A stretch of 21,363 nt of DNA from positions 37,475-58,837 of the forward strand of contig FR884613.1 of assembly GCA_000436075.1 (NCBI GenBank), read 5' to 3'. This document shows, piece after piece, positions 14,032 to 21,363 of this stretch. The stretch comes from Eggerthella sp. CAG:209. GTDB taxonomy: Bacteria; Actinomycetota; Coriobacteriia; Coriobacteriales; Eggerthellaceae. The translations under genes were made by a program, and so were the position numbers. Position 1 is the first letter of the stretch. Every line of letters starts with the position of its first letter. Under the pieces are notes generated by a model. It saw only the letters and a program-made list of their open reading frames with translations. It was not told where the DNA came from and made no database searches.

Positions 14032-14973
14032 CTAAATTCCTTCCATCAAATCAAGCATGATCGGGCCCATCACCAGCATGAGCATGGCGGGCAAGATCAA
14101 CGTCGCCACAGGGAGCATCATTTTCACCGGCGCCTTCGCCACCCTCTCCTCGAGTTTGCCTTTCCTTATCGCTCGAGCCTCAACAGCAAGTAGGCTGAGG
14201 TTTTCCGCCATCGAAGTGCCGAACCGAATGGACCTGATAACGTTTTCGGCGAATCTGTCAAAAAGCAAAGAATCATACGATCGTGCGACCTGGCGTAATC
14301 CTTCGCTTCGATCGATAAGGCTATGGGCCCATTGCCTTTGCGCAGAACCCACAACTTCGCTCAGAGAACCTCCAAATGATTCGCAGTAAAGGAGCAAGGC
14401 TTTGTCAAACGACATGCCGCTATTCAGGCCAAGCACTATCACTTCGATCATCTGAGAAAACTGCTGCTCAGCAGATAAGGCACGACAACGAACCTCTTCT
14501 TTGATCGCCCTCGACAGCCTGCTCCAACCCCATATCGCTCCCACAATTGCCCCAATGACAGCAAGAAGCGACGAAAAACAGGCACCGAGCAAACCGCCCA
14601 CAAGCAATCCGCCTATCGAGAAGTAAATACGTGCACACGCATAGCCATTCCCTGTTAGCACCCTATTAATTCCAACCTTCTCAAATAAACAGGCTTTTTT
14701 TGAGAAGCCGTACGAGCCAGCCTTCAGCAACGACGAAGGCAGATTGTACTCATCGACTGAAAATTGAATTGCCTTCTCTATAAGCCATGAACCAAATCCT
14801 CCTGATTCAAGAGAAACAGAAGATGCTTGTAGCACCGAATCGGTCCCTAGGGCTTCTTTAGCTCGTTTTTTCCTCCGGACTTCGCGATGCCTTTCATAGA
14901 AAACAAGGCCAACGATCGCGCCGAAACAATAACCGGCACCTATCGAAACCGCAGATAACCAAGCCGCCATCAT
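14032..14973 (-). CDS. tadC: TadC inner-membrane assembly protein
   Basis: This 313-residue protein belongs to the T2SF/GspF-like family. It has an N-terminal membrane helix (about 3-25), a pair near 112-150, a cytoplasmic helical domain (QFSQMIEVIVLGLNSGMSFDKAL, 171-193) and a C-terminal hydrophobic segment (PVATLILPAMLMLVMGPIML). With TadB it forms the membrane platform for Flp assembly. Its ATG overlaps the tadB stop as ATGA. Confidence 0.92.
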   Translation of the reverse strand: MMAAWLSAVSIGAGYCFGAIVGLVFYERHREVRRKKRAKEALGTDSVLQASSVSLESGGFGSWLIEKAIQFSVDEYNLPSSLLKAGSYGFSKKACLFEKVGINRVLTGNGYACARIYFSIGGLLVGGLLGACFSSLLAVIGAIVGAIWGWSRLSRAIKEEVRCRALSAEQQFSQMIEVIVLGLNSGMSFDKALLLYCESFGGSLSEVVGSAQRQWAHSLIDRSEGLRQVARSYDSLLFDRFAENVIRSIRFGTSMAENLSLLAVEARAIRKGKLEERVAKAPVKMMLPVATLILPAMLMLVMGPIMLDLMEGI

Positions 14974-15941
14974 GCAACCTCAACCCTCAATAACCGTCGG
15001 ACGATAGAAACCCCCAACACCTGCATCCCAATTGCAGTCATCAACATGACAATGCCAAGGGGACTTTCGAAAAACGGATCAAGAAACCCTGGGGAAAGAA
15101 GAGAGAACACCCCCACCAAGGCAAAGGGCATCGCAGTGACAATTTGCGCAGATAGCTTCGCTTGGGCAGTTTGCGTCCTGAGATTTCTTTTCAATTCCAA
15201 CTCATCGCAGACCGACTGACGAGCCGCCTCCAATATCCGCTGCATACTGCCGCCGGTTTTATGCTGAATCTCCAACGATGTTGCCAGAAATGCCAATTCC
15301 GGCTCAGAATTTTCAGTCCGCATGACAGCCAAAGCTTGATGGACCCCACTACCAGTTTCGAGATTTCCCTCAACCTCCGAGAAAAGCTCGCTAAGCGGCC
15401 CCCTGGTATGCTCAGCAACCTCGTGGACCGTTTGAGGCAGCGAATAGCCCGTCTGAAAACAAGCTTTCATTGACTGCAGCGCTTCGGGAATTTGCTCCCG
15501 CATCTCTTCCCTTCGCTGCTCGTTCCTCTTATTAACCCAGGCATTGAGCATAAGGAAAACGCAAACCACAGAAGCAAGAGCGCCAATGACAGAAAGCGAA
15601 ATCACGTAAACAAACAAGAATGCAAAACCAGAGGACGCAAGAAGCACCGTCCCCATGGGAACGAGATCGGTGCGATACCCCAACCTACGAACTTCCCCAA
15701 CCATACCTTTGACGAACAAGTCAAAGGGGGTGAAGCGCAGCGTAACTTTGGACAACCCCTCTAGAAAGGGAATTCCCTCTGCGAAAATTCGACCGATAGG
15801 ACTTCTTCCTCCAGTTCTGTCAACCGCTCTTTGCGATCGCCACCGATCTAGCCCTCTTTCAAATAACCAGGAAAGCCCCAAGAGCCCAAACGCGAGTGCA
15901 AAACAAGAAGCGAGAATTAATAGGATGCTTGACGTTTCCAC
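14970..15941 (-). CDS. tadB: TadB inner-membrane assembly protein
   Basis: The 323 residues have the T2SF pattern: an N-terminal helix (about 5-27), paired helices at 97-135, and the cytoplasmic domain with IPEALQSMKACFQTGYSLPQTVHEVA (151-176). Two C-terminal membrane segments follow. It partners TadC and the TadA ATPase. The start is GTG with GAGGTGG four bases upstream, and it overlaps the end of tadA by 25 bases. Confidence 0.92.
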   Translation of the reverse strand: METSSILLILASCFALAFGLLGLSWLFERGLDRWRSQRAVDRTGGRSPIGRIFAEGIPFLEGLSKVTLRFTPFDLFVKGMVGEVRRLGYRTDLVPMGTVLLASSGFAFLFVYVISLSVIGALASVVCVFLMLNAWVNKRNEQRREEMREQIPEALQSMKACFQTGYSLPQTVHEVAEHTRGPLSELFSEVEGNLETGSGVHQALAVMRTENSEPELAFLATSLEIQHKTGGSMQRILEAARQSVCDELELKRNLRTQTAQAKLSAQIVTAMPFALVGVFSLLSPGFLDPFFESPLGIVMLMTAIGMQVLGVSIVRRLLRVEVA

Positions 15942-17224
15942 TTCGCCACCTCTTCCCTCGTCGCTATCTCCAAGAAGGGAAGATCATCAAGCCAGCCAGG
16001 ATAGGCTAACCATTCATTCTTCCCCGTTACCGCGTCACGCCTGAAATAAGTCTCCACCTGGCAGCTTGATGAATTCTTATCCCAGGCATATCCCGCCAAT
16101 TCGCATATCCCTCTATCGCCATTGGGGTAACGTGCAATCTGAACCACCAAATCAATCGCATTAGCTATCTGGCTCTCGATTGCCTCAATGGGAAGCTCAG
16201 CACCATAGCGAACCATTGTCGTTAAACGCGAAACCGCTTCACTGGGAGAATTCGCATGTAGGGTGGTGAGAGATCCATCGTGCCCGGTGCTCATTGCTTG
16301 AAGCATATCCAAGGCCTCCGCGCCCCTACATTCACCAACGACGATACGATCAGGGCGCATGCGCAAGGAGTTTATGACCAGGTCGCGAATCGACACTTCG
16401 CCGATCCCTTCAGCATTCTTTTGACGGGCCTCCAAACGCACCACATGAGGATGTTCGTCGAACCTAAGCTCGGCAGAATCCTCGATTGTCACGATTCGTT
16501 CGTTTGGAGGTATAAGGGCTGATAGTGCATTCAATAACGTTGTTTTTCCGCTGCCCGTGCCACCAGAAACCGCGATATTGCATCTTCTCCGCACTGCCCA
16601 TCTCAATAAACAGTCCACTTCATGATCAAAAGAGCCGAGACTCCTCATCTCGTCAAGGGAAAACGCATGTGCTCGAAATTTCCGAATCGTGACAACCGGA
16701 CCGTCAAGAGCAAGAGGTGGGATTATCGCATTAACACGATGCCCATGGGGAAGCCTCGCATTAACCATCGGGGAGCTTTCGTCAACACGACGCCCGAGAG
16801 GTCCAACTATTTTGTCTATCAGATTAAAAACCTGCGCATCGTCCTCATAGCAATCGCGTGATTGATAAAGTCGACCGTTCCTCTCGTAATACAGCGACTT
16901 CGATCCATTTACCATGACCTCGGTAATGCTGTCGTCACTAAGCATCTCTTCAAGAGGTCCCAACCCAAACACCTCATCGAGATACCTCCCAACCACTTCT
17001 TCGGCTGAGTAACGCCCAGCAAGAAGCCAAGGCTCTCCAGCTATGACCTTTTCACAGGCAAGACTTATTTCACTGCGAGCCTGACGTGGATTACTTGCAA
17101 TGAGACGAGCTGCGTCAGCAGGAGGAATAATTTGACCCACCTTCTCCCTCAAGCTGGTCAAGAGTGCGTCATCGGCTGAAGCATCTAAGGGGGTTTTCGC
17201 CGATGCGCGCTCCATCAGGGTCAT
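15917..17224 (-). CDS. tadA: TadA (CpaF-type) secretion ATPase
   Basis: TadA is the hexameric cytoplasmic ATPase that powers Flp pilus assembly. In its 435 residues are the N-terminal domain with EEMLSDDSITEVMVNG (92-107), Walker A GGTGSGKTT (221-229), the Asp box VTIEDSAEL (245-253), Walker B PDRIVVGECRGAEALDML (291-308), and the His box TGHDGSLTTLHANS (313-326). All expected residues are intact. ATG at 17224 overlaps the tadZ stop as ATGA, with AAAGGAG six bases ahead. Confidence 0.96.
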   Translation of the reverse strand: MTLMERASAKTPLDASADDALLTSLREKVGQIIPPADAARLIASNPRQARSEISLACEKVIAGEPWLLAGRYSAEEVVGRYLDEVFGLGPLEEMLSDDSITEVMVNGSKSLYYERNGRLYQSRDCYEDDAQVFNLIDKIVGPLGRRVDESSPMVNARLPHGHRVNAIIPPLALDGPVVTIRKFRAHAFSLDEMRSLGSFDHEVDCLLRWAVRRRCNIAVSGGTGSGKTTLLNALSALIPPNERIVTIEDSAELRFDEHPHVVRLEARQKNAEGIGEVSIRDLVINSLRMRPDRIVVGECRGAEALDMLQAMSTGHDGSLTTLHANSPSEAVSRLTTMVRYGAELPIEAIESQIANAIDLVVQIARYPNGDRGICELAGYAWDKNSSSCQVETYFRRDAVTGKNEWLAYPGWLDDLPFLEIATREEVAKWKRQASY

Positions 17225-18582
17225 GCTGTTCTCCTTTTACGGATTCCAGGGAAAAACGTTCGCTTTTCACTTTCGACAGGAGCCTTTTGCAGCTCTGGGG
17301 ACCTCAAGCGCTCAGGAACCAGTTGAGGAACAAGCTCCTTCAAACTCTCAATGAATGGATTCTTCGATGAAACAAGCTCAAGGGGAAGGCCCGCCCCAAG
17401 CAGTTCGCCCACTTCTCTCCCTCCATCCTTTAACTCTCCAACCTGAATCCCGTGAAGAGCGCACGAAACATCCAGCGAGGTCAATAGCGCATGTTTTGAA
17501 CAGAGGTTAAGAAGGAATCGGAATGGCTGGACCGCAATGCCGCAACGAGCGCAGAGATCAAGAGCACGCGAACAAGAGCGCACCGACGAGGGCCGCTGAT
17601 CAAGAATGAATAAAACCTGGTCTGAGGCCTCAGACACCTGGATATGACAGTCAGACCAAAAAGACCCCGTATTAACAACCACAGCATCAAAACGACTCTT
17701 CAGAAGGGAAAGAACCTCTGACGTATATGAGACAAACGCCTCTGACTCCTCAAGCTTGTCGGGAATGCCGACAACAGCAGGCAATCCCCCTGCAGGTTTC
17801 ACTTGATTGATTCGCTCAGGCTGACGAACAAGTTCATCGATTCCTACCACGTCATCGAGCCCAAGCAGGAATCCCGCATCCCCAAACTGGAGGTCCAAAT
17901 CAACCAAAACCGTTTTCAAGCCCTTTTCCTGGAATAAGACAGCGAGGCAAGCGGCAACGGTGCTTTTACCCACGCCACCATTTCCACTCAGAACCGAAAC
18001 AACAAAACCAGACTGAGTTGATTTTTCGTTCCTTGAGACGGCAGCACCCAAGATCTTTGCCGAAGCACTTTCAGGCTTCGGTTCAAACGAATTTCCGTAC
18101 TCGCCCTGCGATACCTCTTCGAAATCCGAAACAGAAGGTTCAGCTGCCCTCAAAGAAGAAAGCTCTTTATCGCTACTCTCAACAGGAGACGATACCTTTT
18201 CCCTTACAGCAGAAAAAGCTTGCTCGTTTTTCTGCTCGGAATATCGCTTAACAAACTCCGCCTTACCACGAATTAAGTTAATACCCGCAGCTTGACATCG
18301 CCCAACCTCAGAACCGGTTCCGCCAAAAGAGACCAACTCGATACTCCTACTTGGATCATCGCGTTTAAGGGCAGCAGCAAGATTAATCCCCTCCATGTCA
18401 TCACAAGAAACAACCCACACGTTATCTTTTTGGCCAGCCCCCGATAACGCTCGTCGCGCTTCGTGAGCACTACTATACGTTTCGAGCCATTCCTGAGAAT
18501 CGATATCCTCATCATTCAGCCCTATCAATTCGGGATATCTCAATGACTCGGTATCGACACAAAGCATTGTTTTCTTGCCCAT
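17221..18582 (-). CDS. tadZ: TadZ/CpaE-type localisation ATPase (MinD/ParA superfamily)
   Basis: This 453-residue protein combines an N-terminal receiver-like domain (about 1-115), a Ser/Glu-rich linker, and a MinD/ParA-type ATPase. The deviant Walker A is GNGGVGKST (200-208), followed by VLVDLDLQFGDAGFLLGLDD. TadZ positions the Tad machine, commonly at a cell pole. ATG at 18582 is chosen because AAGGTGAG stands four bases upstream; a GTG three codons earlier is possible. It is separated from cpaB by about 80 bases with no clear terminator. Confidence 0.92.
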   Translation of the reverse strand: MGKKTMLCVDTESLRYPELIGLNDEDIDSQEWLETYSSAHEARRALSGAGQKDNVWVVSCDDMEGINLAAALKRDDPSRSIELVSFGGTGSEVGRCQAAGINLIRGKAEFVKRYSEQKNEQAFSAVREKVSSPVESSDKELSSLRAAEPSVSDFEEVSQGEYGNSFEPKPESASAKILGAAVSRNEKSTQSGFVVSVLSGNGGVGKSTVAACLAVLFQEKGLKTVLVDLDLQFGDAGFLLGLDDVVGIDELVRQPERINQVKPAGGLPAVVGIPDKLEESEAFVSYTSEVLSLLKSRFDAVVVNTGSFWSDCHIQVSEASDQVLFILDQRPSSVRSCSRALDLCARCGIAVQPFRFLLNLCSKHALLTSLDVSCALHGIQVGELKDGGREVGELLGAGLPLELVSSKNPFIESLKELVPQLVPERLRSPELQKAPVESEKRTFFPGIRKRRTA

Positions 18583-18663
18583 ATTTCTCACCTTTTCCGT
18601 TTTTCTCCAAGGAGAATTCCATCTATAAACCGATCACGATAAGATCGACCAAAGCGAGTCCCA

Positions 18664-19371
18664 TCACCTTCCTTCATGCTGGCTAGAATTTGGAGAATCG
18701 TCTTGTTTCCCGATTTGGCCCTGCTCGGATAGTTGTCGATCGAATTCTGACGCCGGCAGGACAAAATAGATATCCATCGATTGCGACGCTGTTACAAATT
18801 CCTGAGACTGCTCGACCGGAACAGCCAGAGTAACCCAGCTCACTTTTGCTTTTGTTCCGCTCGAATGTTCAACATTGGTTGCCAGGACCATGATTTGCTT
18901 TCCGATACACGCTGTTTGCGATCCGGTTGCGTAAACATCGACAACATCACCTGCCGACAAAGCTCCGCCAACTGCTTGAACATCCTCAGCTGGGACCGAT
19001 AACGCAACGCAGCCCTGAGGGACATCTATCCCCGAACCGCTAGAATCAAACCTTCGTTGAGAGATAGCTTCGCCAGAAATAATCAACGAAGCAGCTTGCA
19101 CACCCTTAACGTCATCAAAGGATGTCACGCAGCCACTTGGCAAAAGATCGCTCAACCACGTTTTAACCTCAGCGTTGGAAGCATCGACGGTCTCTCCTGG
19201 ATAAATATCCTTAGTGGCAACGAGAACATCGACCTGTTCCCCTCCATAGCGTTGCATTGCCTCAATCCGAGCTTCATCTGCTTCTCCACGCACTTGAACC
19301 GAATAGGCAAATACGCAACCAGCGCAAAGAGCACCACTTATAAGACCAGCTATTAAAGCACCACGTTTCAT
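18664..19371 (-). CDS. cpaB: CpaB/RcpC-type Flp pilus assembly protein (SAF domain)
   Basis: This 235-residue protein has an N-terminal membrane segment (about 4-24) and a SAF domain (about 46-108; VDVLVATKDIYPGETVDASN, then GVQAASLIISGEAIS). An RcpC/CpaB beta domain (about 117-215) starts VPQGCVALSVPAEDVQAVGGALSAGDVVDVY. In diderms the family works with the secretin; monoderm loci keep it, probably as an envelope-side assembly factor. ATG at 19371 follows AAGGA six bases upstream, and a longer frame adds residues with no ribosome site. It is the first gene of the tad operon. Confidence 0.9.
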   Translation of the reverse strand: MKRGALIAGLISGALCAGCVFAYSVQVRGEADEARIEAMQRYGGEQVDVLVATKDIYPGETVDASNAEVKTWLSDLLPSGCVTSFDDVKGVQAASLIISGEAISQRRFDSSGSGIDVPQGCVALSVPAEDVQAVGGALSAGDVVDVYATGSQTACIGKQIMVLATNVEHSSGTKAKVSWVTLAVPVEQSQEFVTASQSMDIYFVLPASEFDRQLSEQGQIGKQDDSPNSSQHEGR

Positions 19372-19470
19372 TTCCCATCCTTTTCCCGATGAGCAAATGT
19401 TCTCAGGCGGATCTAACATTGATGAGAAAACCGTGAGAAAGAAAAGCGAAAGCGGCAAAAGACCTAAAAC

Positions 19471-19499
19471 AAAAAAAGCCAGGGGACAAGCCCCTGGCT
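19471..19499 (-). terminator. Intrinsic terminator upstream of the tad operon
   Basis: A 9-bp perfect stem (AGCCAGGGG 19477-19485 with CCCCTGGCT 19491-19499) has a 5-base loop and seven Ts on the minus strand. It ends the DUF4282-like gene, so the tad operon must have its own promoter in 19372-19470. I could not pick a convincing one there. Confidence 0.92.
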
Positions 19500-19517
19500 A
19501 AATAACAAAAAGCGAGA

Positions 19518-20264
19518 TTAACTACGGCGCATTCCGCATTGCGAGCAGAAAACGCCTGCCTTGTTGCTTGCGCCACAAGCAGGGCATGACCAAGAAGAGT
19601 TCTGATCAAACCCACCTTGTTGCGGTGAAGCCTGAACAACAGGAAGCGGGTTGGTTTTCGAAAAATCTGCAGCTTCAGAAGCAGCAACTCGCTGATCTGC
19701 ATTTGCGCTCTCGGGCGCAACGGAAGAACCCTGGGAATTTACGGAAACCTGACGATATGGCTCTTGAACAGGCTCGCGATGAACTGGGGCAGATTCCAAA
19801 GCGTCATTGCCAACAACGACAGAACGAATGTCCTGAGTGTTTCGCCACATCTTAACGATCAACATAAAGAACTCGTAGAAGAGTCGGTTAAACACTTCAC
19901 CCAGGGCAAACAACACTACAACGGTGAGAATCGCAATGAAAACGCTGCCAACATCGTAAGTCAGCATCGAAAGAAGGCTTATAACCGCTGCAGCACTCCC
20001 GAAGGCAATAAAACACATGTTGTAAATAAACAGAACAATGAGGATCTTTTCGGACCAGAATTTCTCAAAACGGAGGAATGGGCCAAAGTCATGTTTTACA
20101 TTCTTCAGCTGACTTTTATCAAATGAGGAAACATATTTCCTGTACAGCAAAACAGTGCAAACAATTGCCGCAACAAATGCGATAAATGTCAGAGAGACCC
20201 AGATCCCCCCTGCAAAACCAAGAAGGCTGAACAAATCAGGTCCATAAGAGGAATATCCATACAT
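19518..20264 (-). CDS. DUF4282-like membrane protein with C-terminal zinc ribbon
   Basis: The 248 residues hold about three membrane segments (19-41, 73-100, 105-125). The region HDFGPFLRFEKFWSEKILIVL through the terminal FMLIVKMWRNTQDIR (about 59-147) resembles DUF4282, a family of unknown function. A disordered, Ser/Gln/Pro-rich linker (about 150-222) leads to a zinc ribbon, CPAC at 227-230 and CSQC at 240-243. ATG at 20264 has AGGAG six bases upstream. It is bounded by its own terminator. The ribbon probably faces the cytoplasm and may mediate protein contacts. Confidence 0.8.
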   Translation of the reverse strand: MYGYSSYGPDLFSLLGFAGGIWVSLTFIAFVAAIVCTVLLYRKYVSSFDKSQLKNVKHDFGPFLRFEKFWSEKILIVLFIYNMCFIAFGSAAAVISLLSMLTYDVGSVFIAILTVVVLFALGEVFNRLFYEFFMLIVKMWRNTQDIRSVVVGNDALESAPVHREPVQEPYRQVSVNSQGSSVAPESANADQRVAASEAADFSKTNPLPVVQASPQQGGFDQNSSWSCPACGASNKAGVFCSQCGMRRS

Positions 20265-20279
20265 TAAAAACTCCTAACA

Positions 20280-20313
20280 GTAATTGAACAAAAAACAGGA
20301 GCACTACCCCTCA
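20280..20313 (-). terminator. Weak candidate terminator between the two zinc-ribbon genes
   Basis: On the minus strand AGGGG and CTCCT can pair (one G-U) across a 5-base loop and are followed closely by TTTTTT. The stem is short, so read-through into the next gene is likely. Confidence 0.35.
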
Positions 20314-20343
20314 AACATCCAGTAACAGGAAGGAATAGGCAAA

Positions 20344-21273
20344 TTACGCTGTTGGCGATTGCGGTTTAGCCGAAGGATAAGTCTGCTTAAATTCGGTGTA
20401 ATACTTGTTGTTGTCTCCGGATCGGTCACGCGAAAGGGGAGCACATATCTCATCTTCATGCCCAGTGGGATCCGAATACTGAAGGCTGATGTCCCAAGCC
20501 TCGGAAATTGCACCAATCCTTTGAGTGCAGTCATAGTAGCAAGTAAGCATCGCGGAATAGCAAGAAGCATAGCGCGAAGTCGATGGAACAGGTAAGTTCT
20601 TTAAAGCATTGTAATCGTCTGCGATTTCCTCAGCCAACGCGTATGCACTGCTAGCGTCAGAAGAACGTATGCTCATGTTTTTAGAGACGTAATCAGCATT
20701 GAATGTTTTTGCAGCAGAGGAAATTCGCTGATCGTAATCCCCAAGTCGAGAATAGTATGCCGAGAGCGTTGAGTAGAGCTCCCTGTCTGCATCGGTAATT
20801 TCGGCAGAGGAATTATTGGAAGCAGACTGGCTGGGGTTGCTAGGCTGGGATTCTTCGGTTGGAGCCGATGAGACAGACGAGGAGTTCTGTTGGCCAGCAA
20901 ACAAGTTAGACAGCAACACGCCGGCAAGAACCAGAACAGCAATTGCAAGAACAACAATCAGGATAATAAATACAGGTTTTTTCGAATCTGAATTGCGATT
21001 CGGAATTACAGGCGCAGAATCGCCAGAGGGCTGACGGTATTGCCTATTTTGAACATCCTGTGAATTTAAAACCTGCGTATCGTCTGGATACGAAACTGTT
21101 CGAGGATCGACAACAGGCATCGGTGAAGTATCTCCAGGACCCGAAGAGTTTGAAAGGTTAGAAGATAAATCAGAAGAGTTTTCAGTGATTGCCGCACCGC
21201 ATGTAGTGCAGAACTTCTGACCAGGATTAATCGGAGAACCACATGAGGTGCAAAACTTAGGGTATTGAGACAT
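20344..21273 (-). CDS. Zinc-ribbon single-pass membrane protein, unknown function
   Basis: This 309-residue protein begins with a double-CxxC zinc ribbon (Cys8, Cys11, Cys22, Cys25; FCTSCGSPINPGQKFCTTCG). A disordered stretch, one membrane helix (about 100-122), a Ser/Asn/Gln-rich spacer (about 128-156) and a helical outer domain of about 150 residues follow, the last with several Tyr and four cysteines. This layout, ribbon inside, helix, then extracytoplasmic domain, is common in Gram-positive bacteria, but the function is not known to me. No Shine-Dalgarno sequence is visible before the ATG. An 18-bp palindrome lies 27 bases upstream. Confidence 0.8.
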   Translation of the reverse strand: MSQYPKFCTSCGSPINPGQKFCTTCGAAITENSSDLSSNLSNSSGPGDTSPMPVVDPRTVSYPDDTQVLNSQDVQNRQYRQPSGDSAPVIPNRNSDSKKPVFIILIVVLAIAVLVLAGVLLSNLFAGQQNSSSVSSAPTEESQPSNPSQSASNNSSAEITDADRELYSTLSAYYSRLGDYDQRISSAAKTFNADYVSKNMSIRSSDASSAYALAEEIADDYNALKNLPVPSTSRYASCYSAMLTCYYDCTQRIGAISEAWDISLQYSDPTGHEDEICAPLSRDRSGDNNKYYTEFKQTYPSAKPQSPTA

Positions 21274-21299
21274 AACGAAAAACCGTTTCGGATCGCTTG

Positions 21300-21317
21300 A
21301 TAATGCCTAATCATTAT
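21300..21317. promoter_or_regulatory. 18-bp palindrome upstream of the zinc-ribbon membrane gene
   Basis: ATAATG and CATTAT are perfect inverted arms around CCTAAT. The site overlaps -10-like hexamers (CATAAT, CATTAT on the minus strand), so it could be an operator. It is AT-rich, and the regulator is unknown. Confidence 0.35.
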
Positions 21318-21363
21318 GACATTAAACGAGGAAAACGACTAATCGCCCGATGCAGAAAAGCCG

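Noticed and set aside
18583..18663. Terminator or promoter between cpaB and tadZ
   Set aside because: The small inverted repeats here (TTCTCC/GGAGAA and CGATC/GATCG) lack a T-run on the minus strand, and no convincing -35/-10 pair is seen.

Overview
The window looks like a bacterial chromosome of roughly 50% G+C. The gene content fits a monoderm actinobacterium of the Coriobacteriia/Eggerthellaceae type (possibly a Cryptobacterium-like genus). That placement is an inference from protein style and gene order, not from a marker-gene comparison. Nearly everything is read on the minus strand; the only well-supported plus-strand gene is thrC.

Region 1 (1-3.7 kb) is a ferrous-iron uptake (Feo) locus. 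In transcription order it holds two small FeoA proteins, FeoB, and a small FeoB-associated Cys-rich membrane protein. FeoB carries an unusual, strongly acidic, internally duplicated insert in its first extracytoplasmic loop. A near-consensus DtxR/IdeR-type operator lies inside a candidate promoter just before feoB, behind a hairpin-plus-T7 terminator, so feoB seems separately controlled from the feoA pair. A 331-bp gene-free stretch (3577-3907) holds the feoA promoter, a nested inverted repeat ending in a T-run, and a short match to the 3' end of 23S rRNA.

Region 2 (3.9-6.6 kb) is the Holliday-junction operon ruvC-ruvA-ruvB with a tightly coupled small protein of unknown function. A LexA/SOS box overlaps the promoter in front of ruvC.

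Region 3 (6.6-8.9 kb) has a small DtxR/MntR-family metal-dependent repressor with its own terminator. It is divergent from threonine synthase (thrC). Its metal-ligand residues mix the MntR and DtxR patterns. It is the obvious local candidate to read the operators of the feo locus.

Region 4 (8.9-19.4 kb) is a 13-gene Tad/Flp pilus operon read on the minus strand. The order is cpaB, tadZ, tadA, tadB, tadC, flp, a small Flp-like pilin, a TadE-like protein, a 712-residue TadG-like protein, a second TadE-like protein, an unknown membrane protein, a DUF192 protein and a zinc-ribbon protein. Most junctions overlap or nearly touch. No secretin, TadD or prepilin peptidase is in the window, which fits a monoderm machine whose peptidase is encoded elsewhere.

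Region 5 (19.5-21.3 kb) has two membrane proteins with zinc ribbons, one with a DUF4282-like core, each ending at a candidate terminator. I see no insertion sequence, phage gene, CRISPR array, complete tRNA or complete rRNA.
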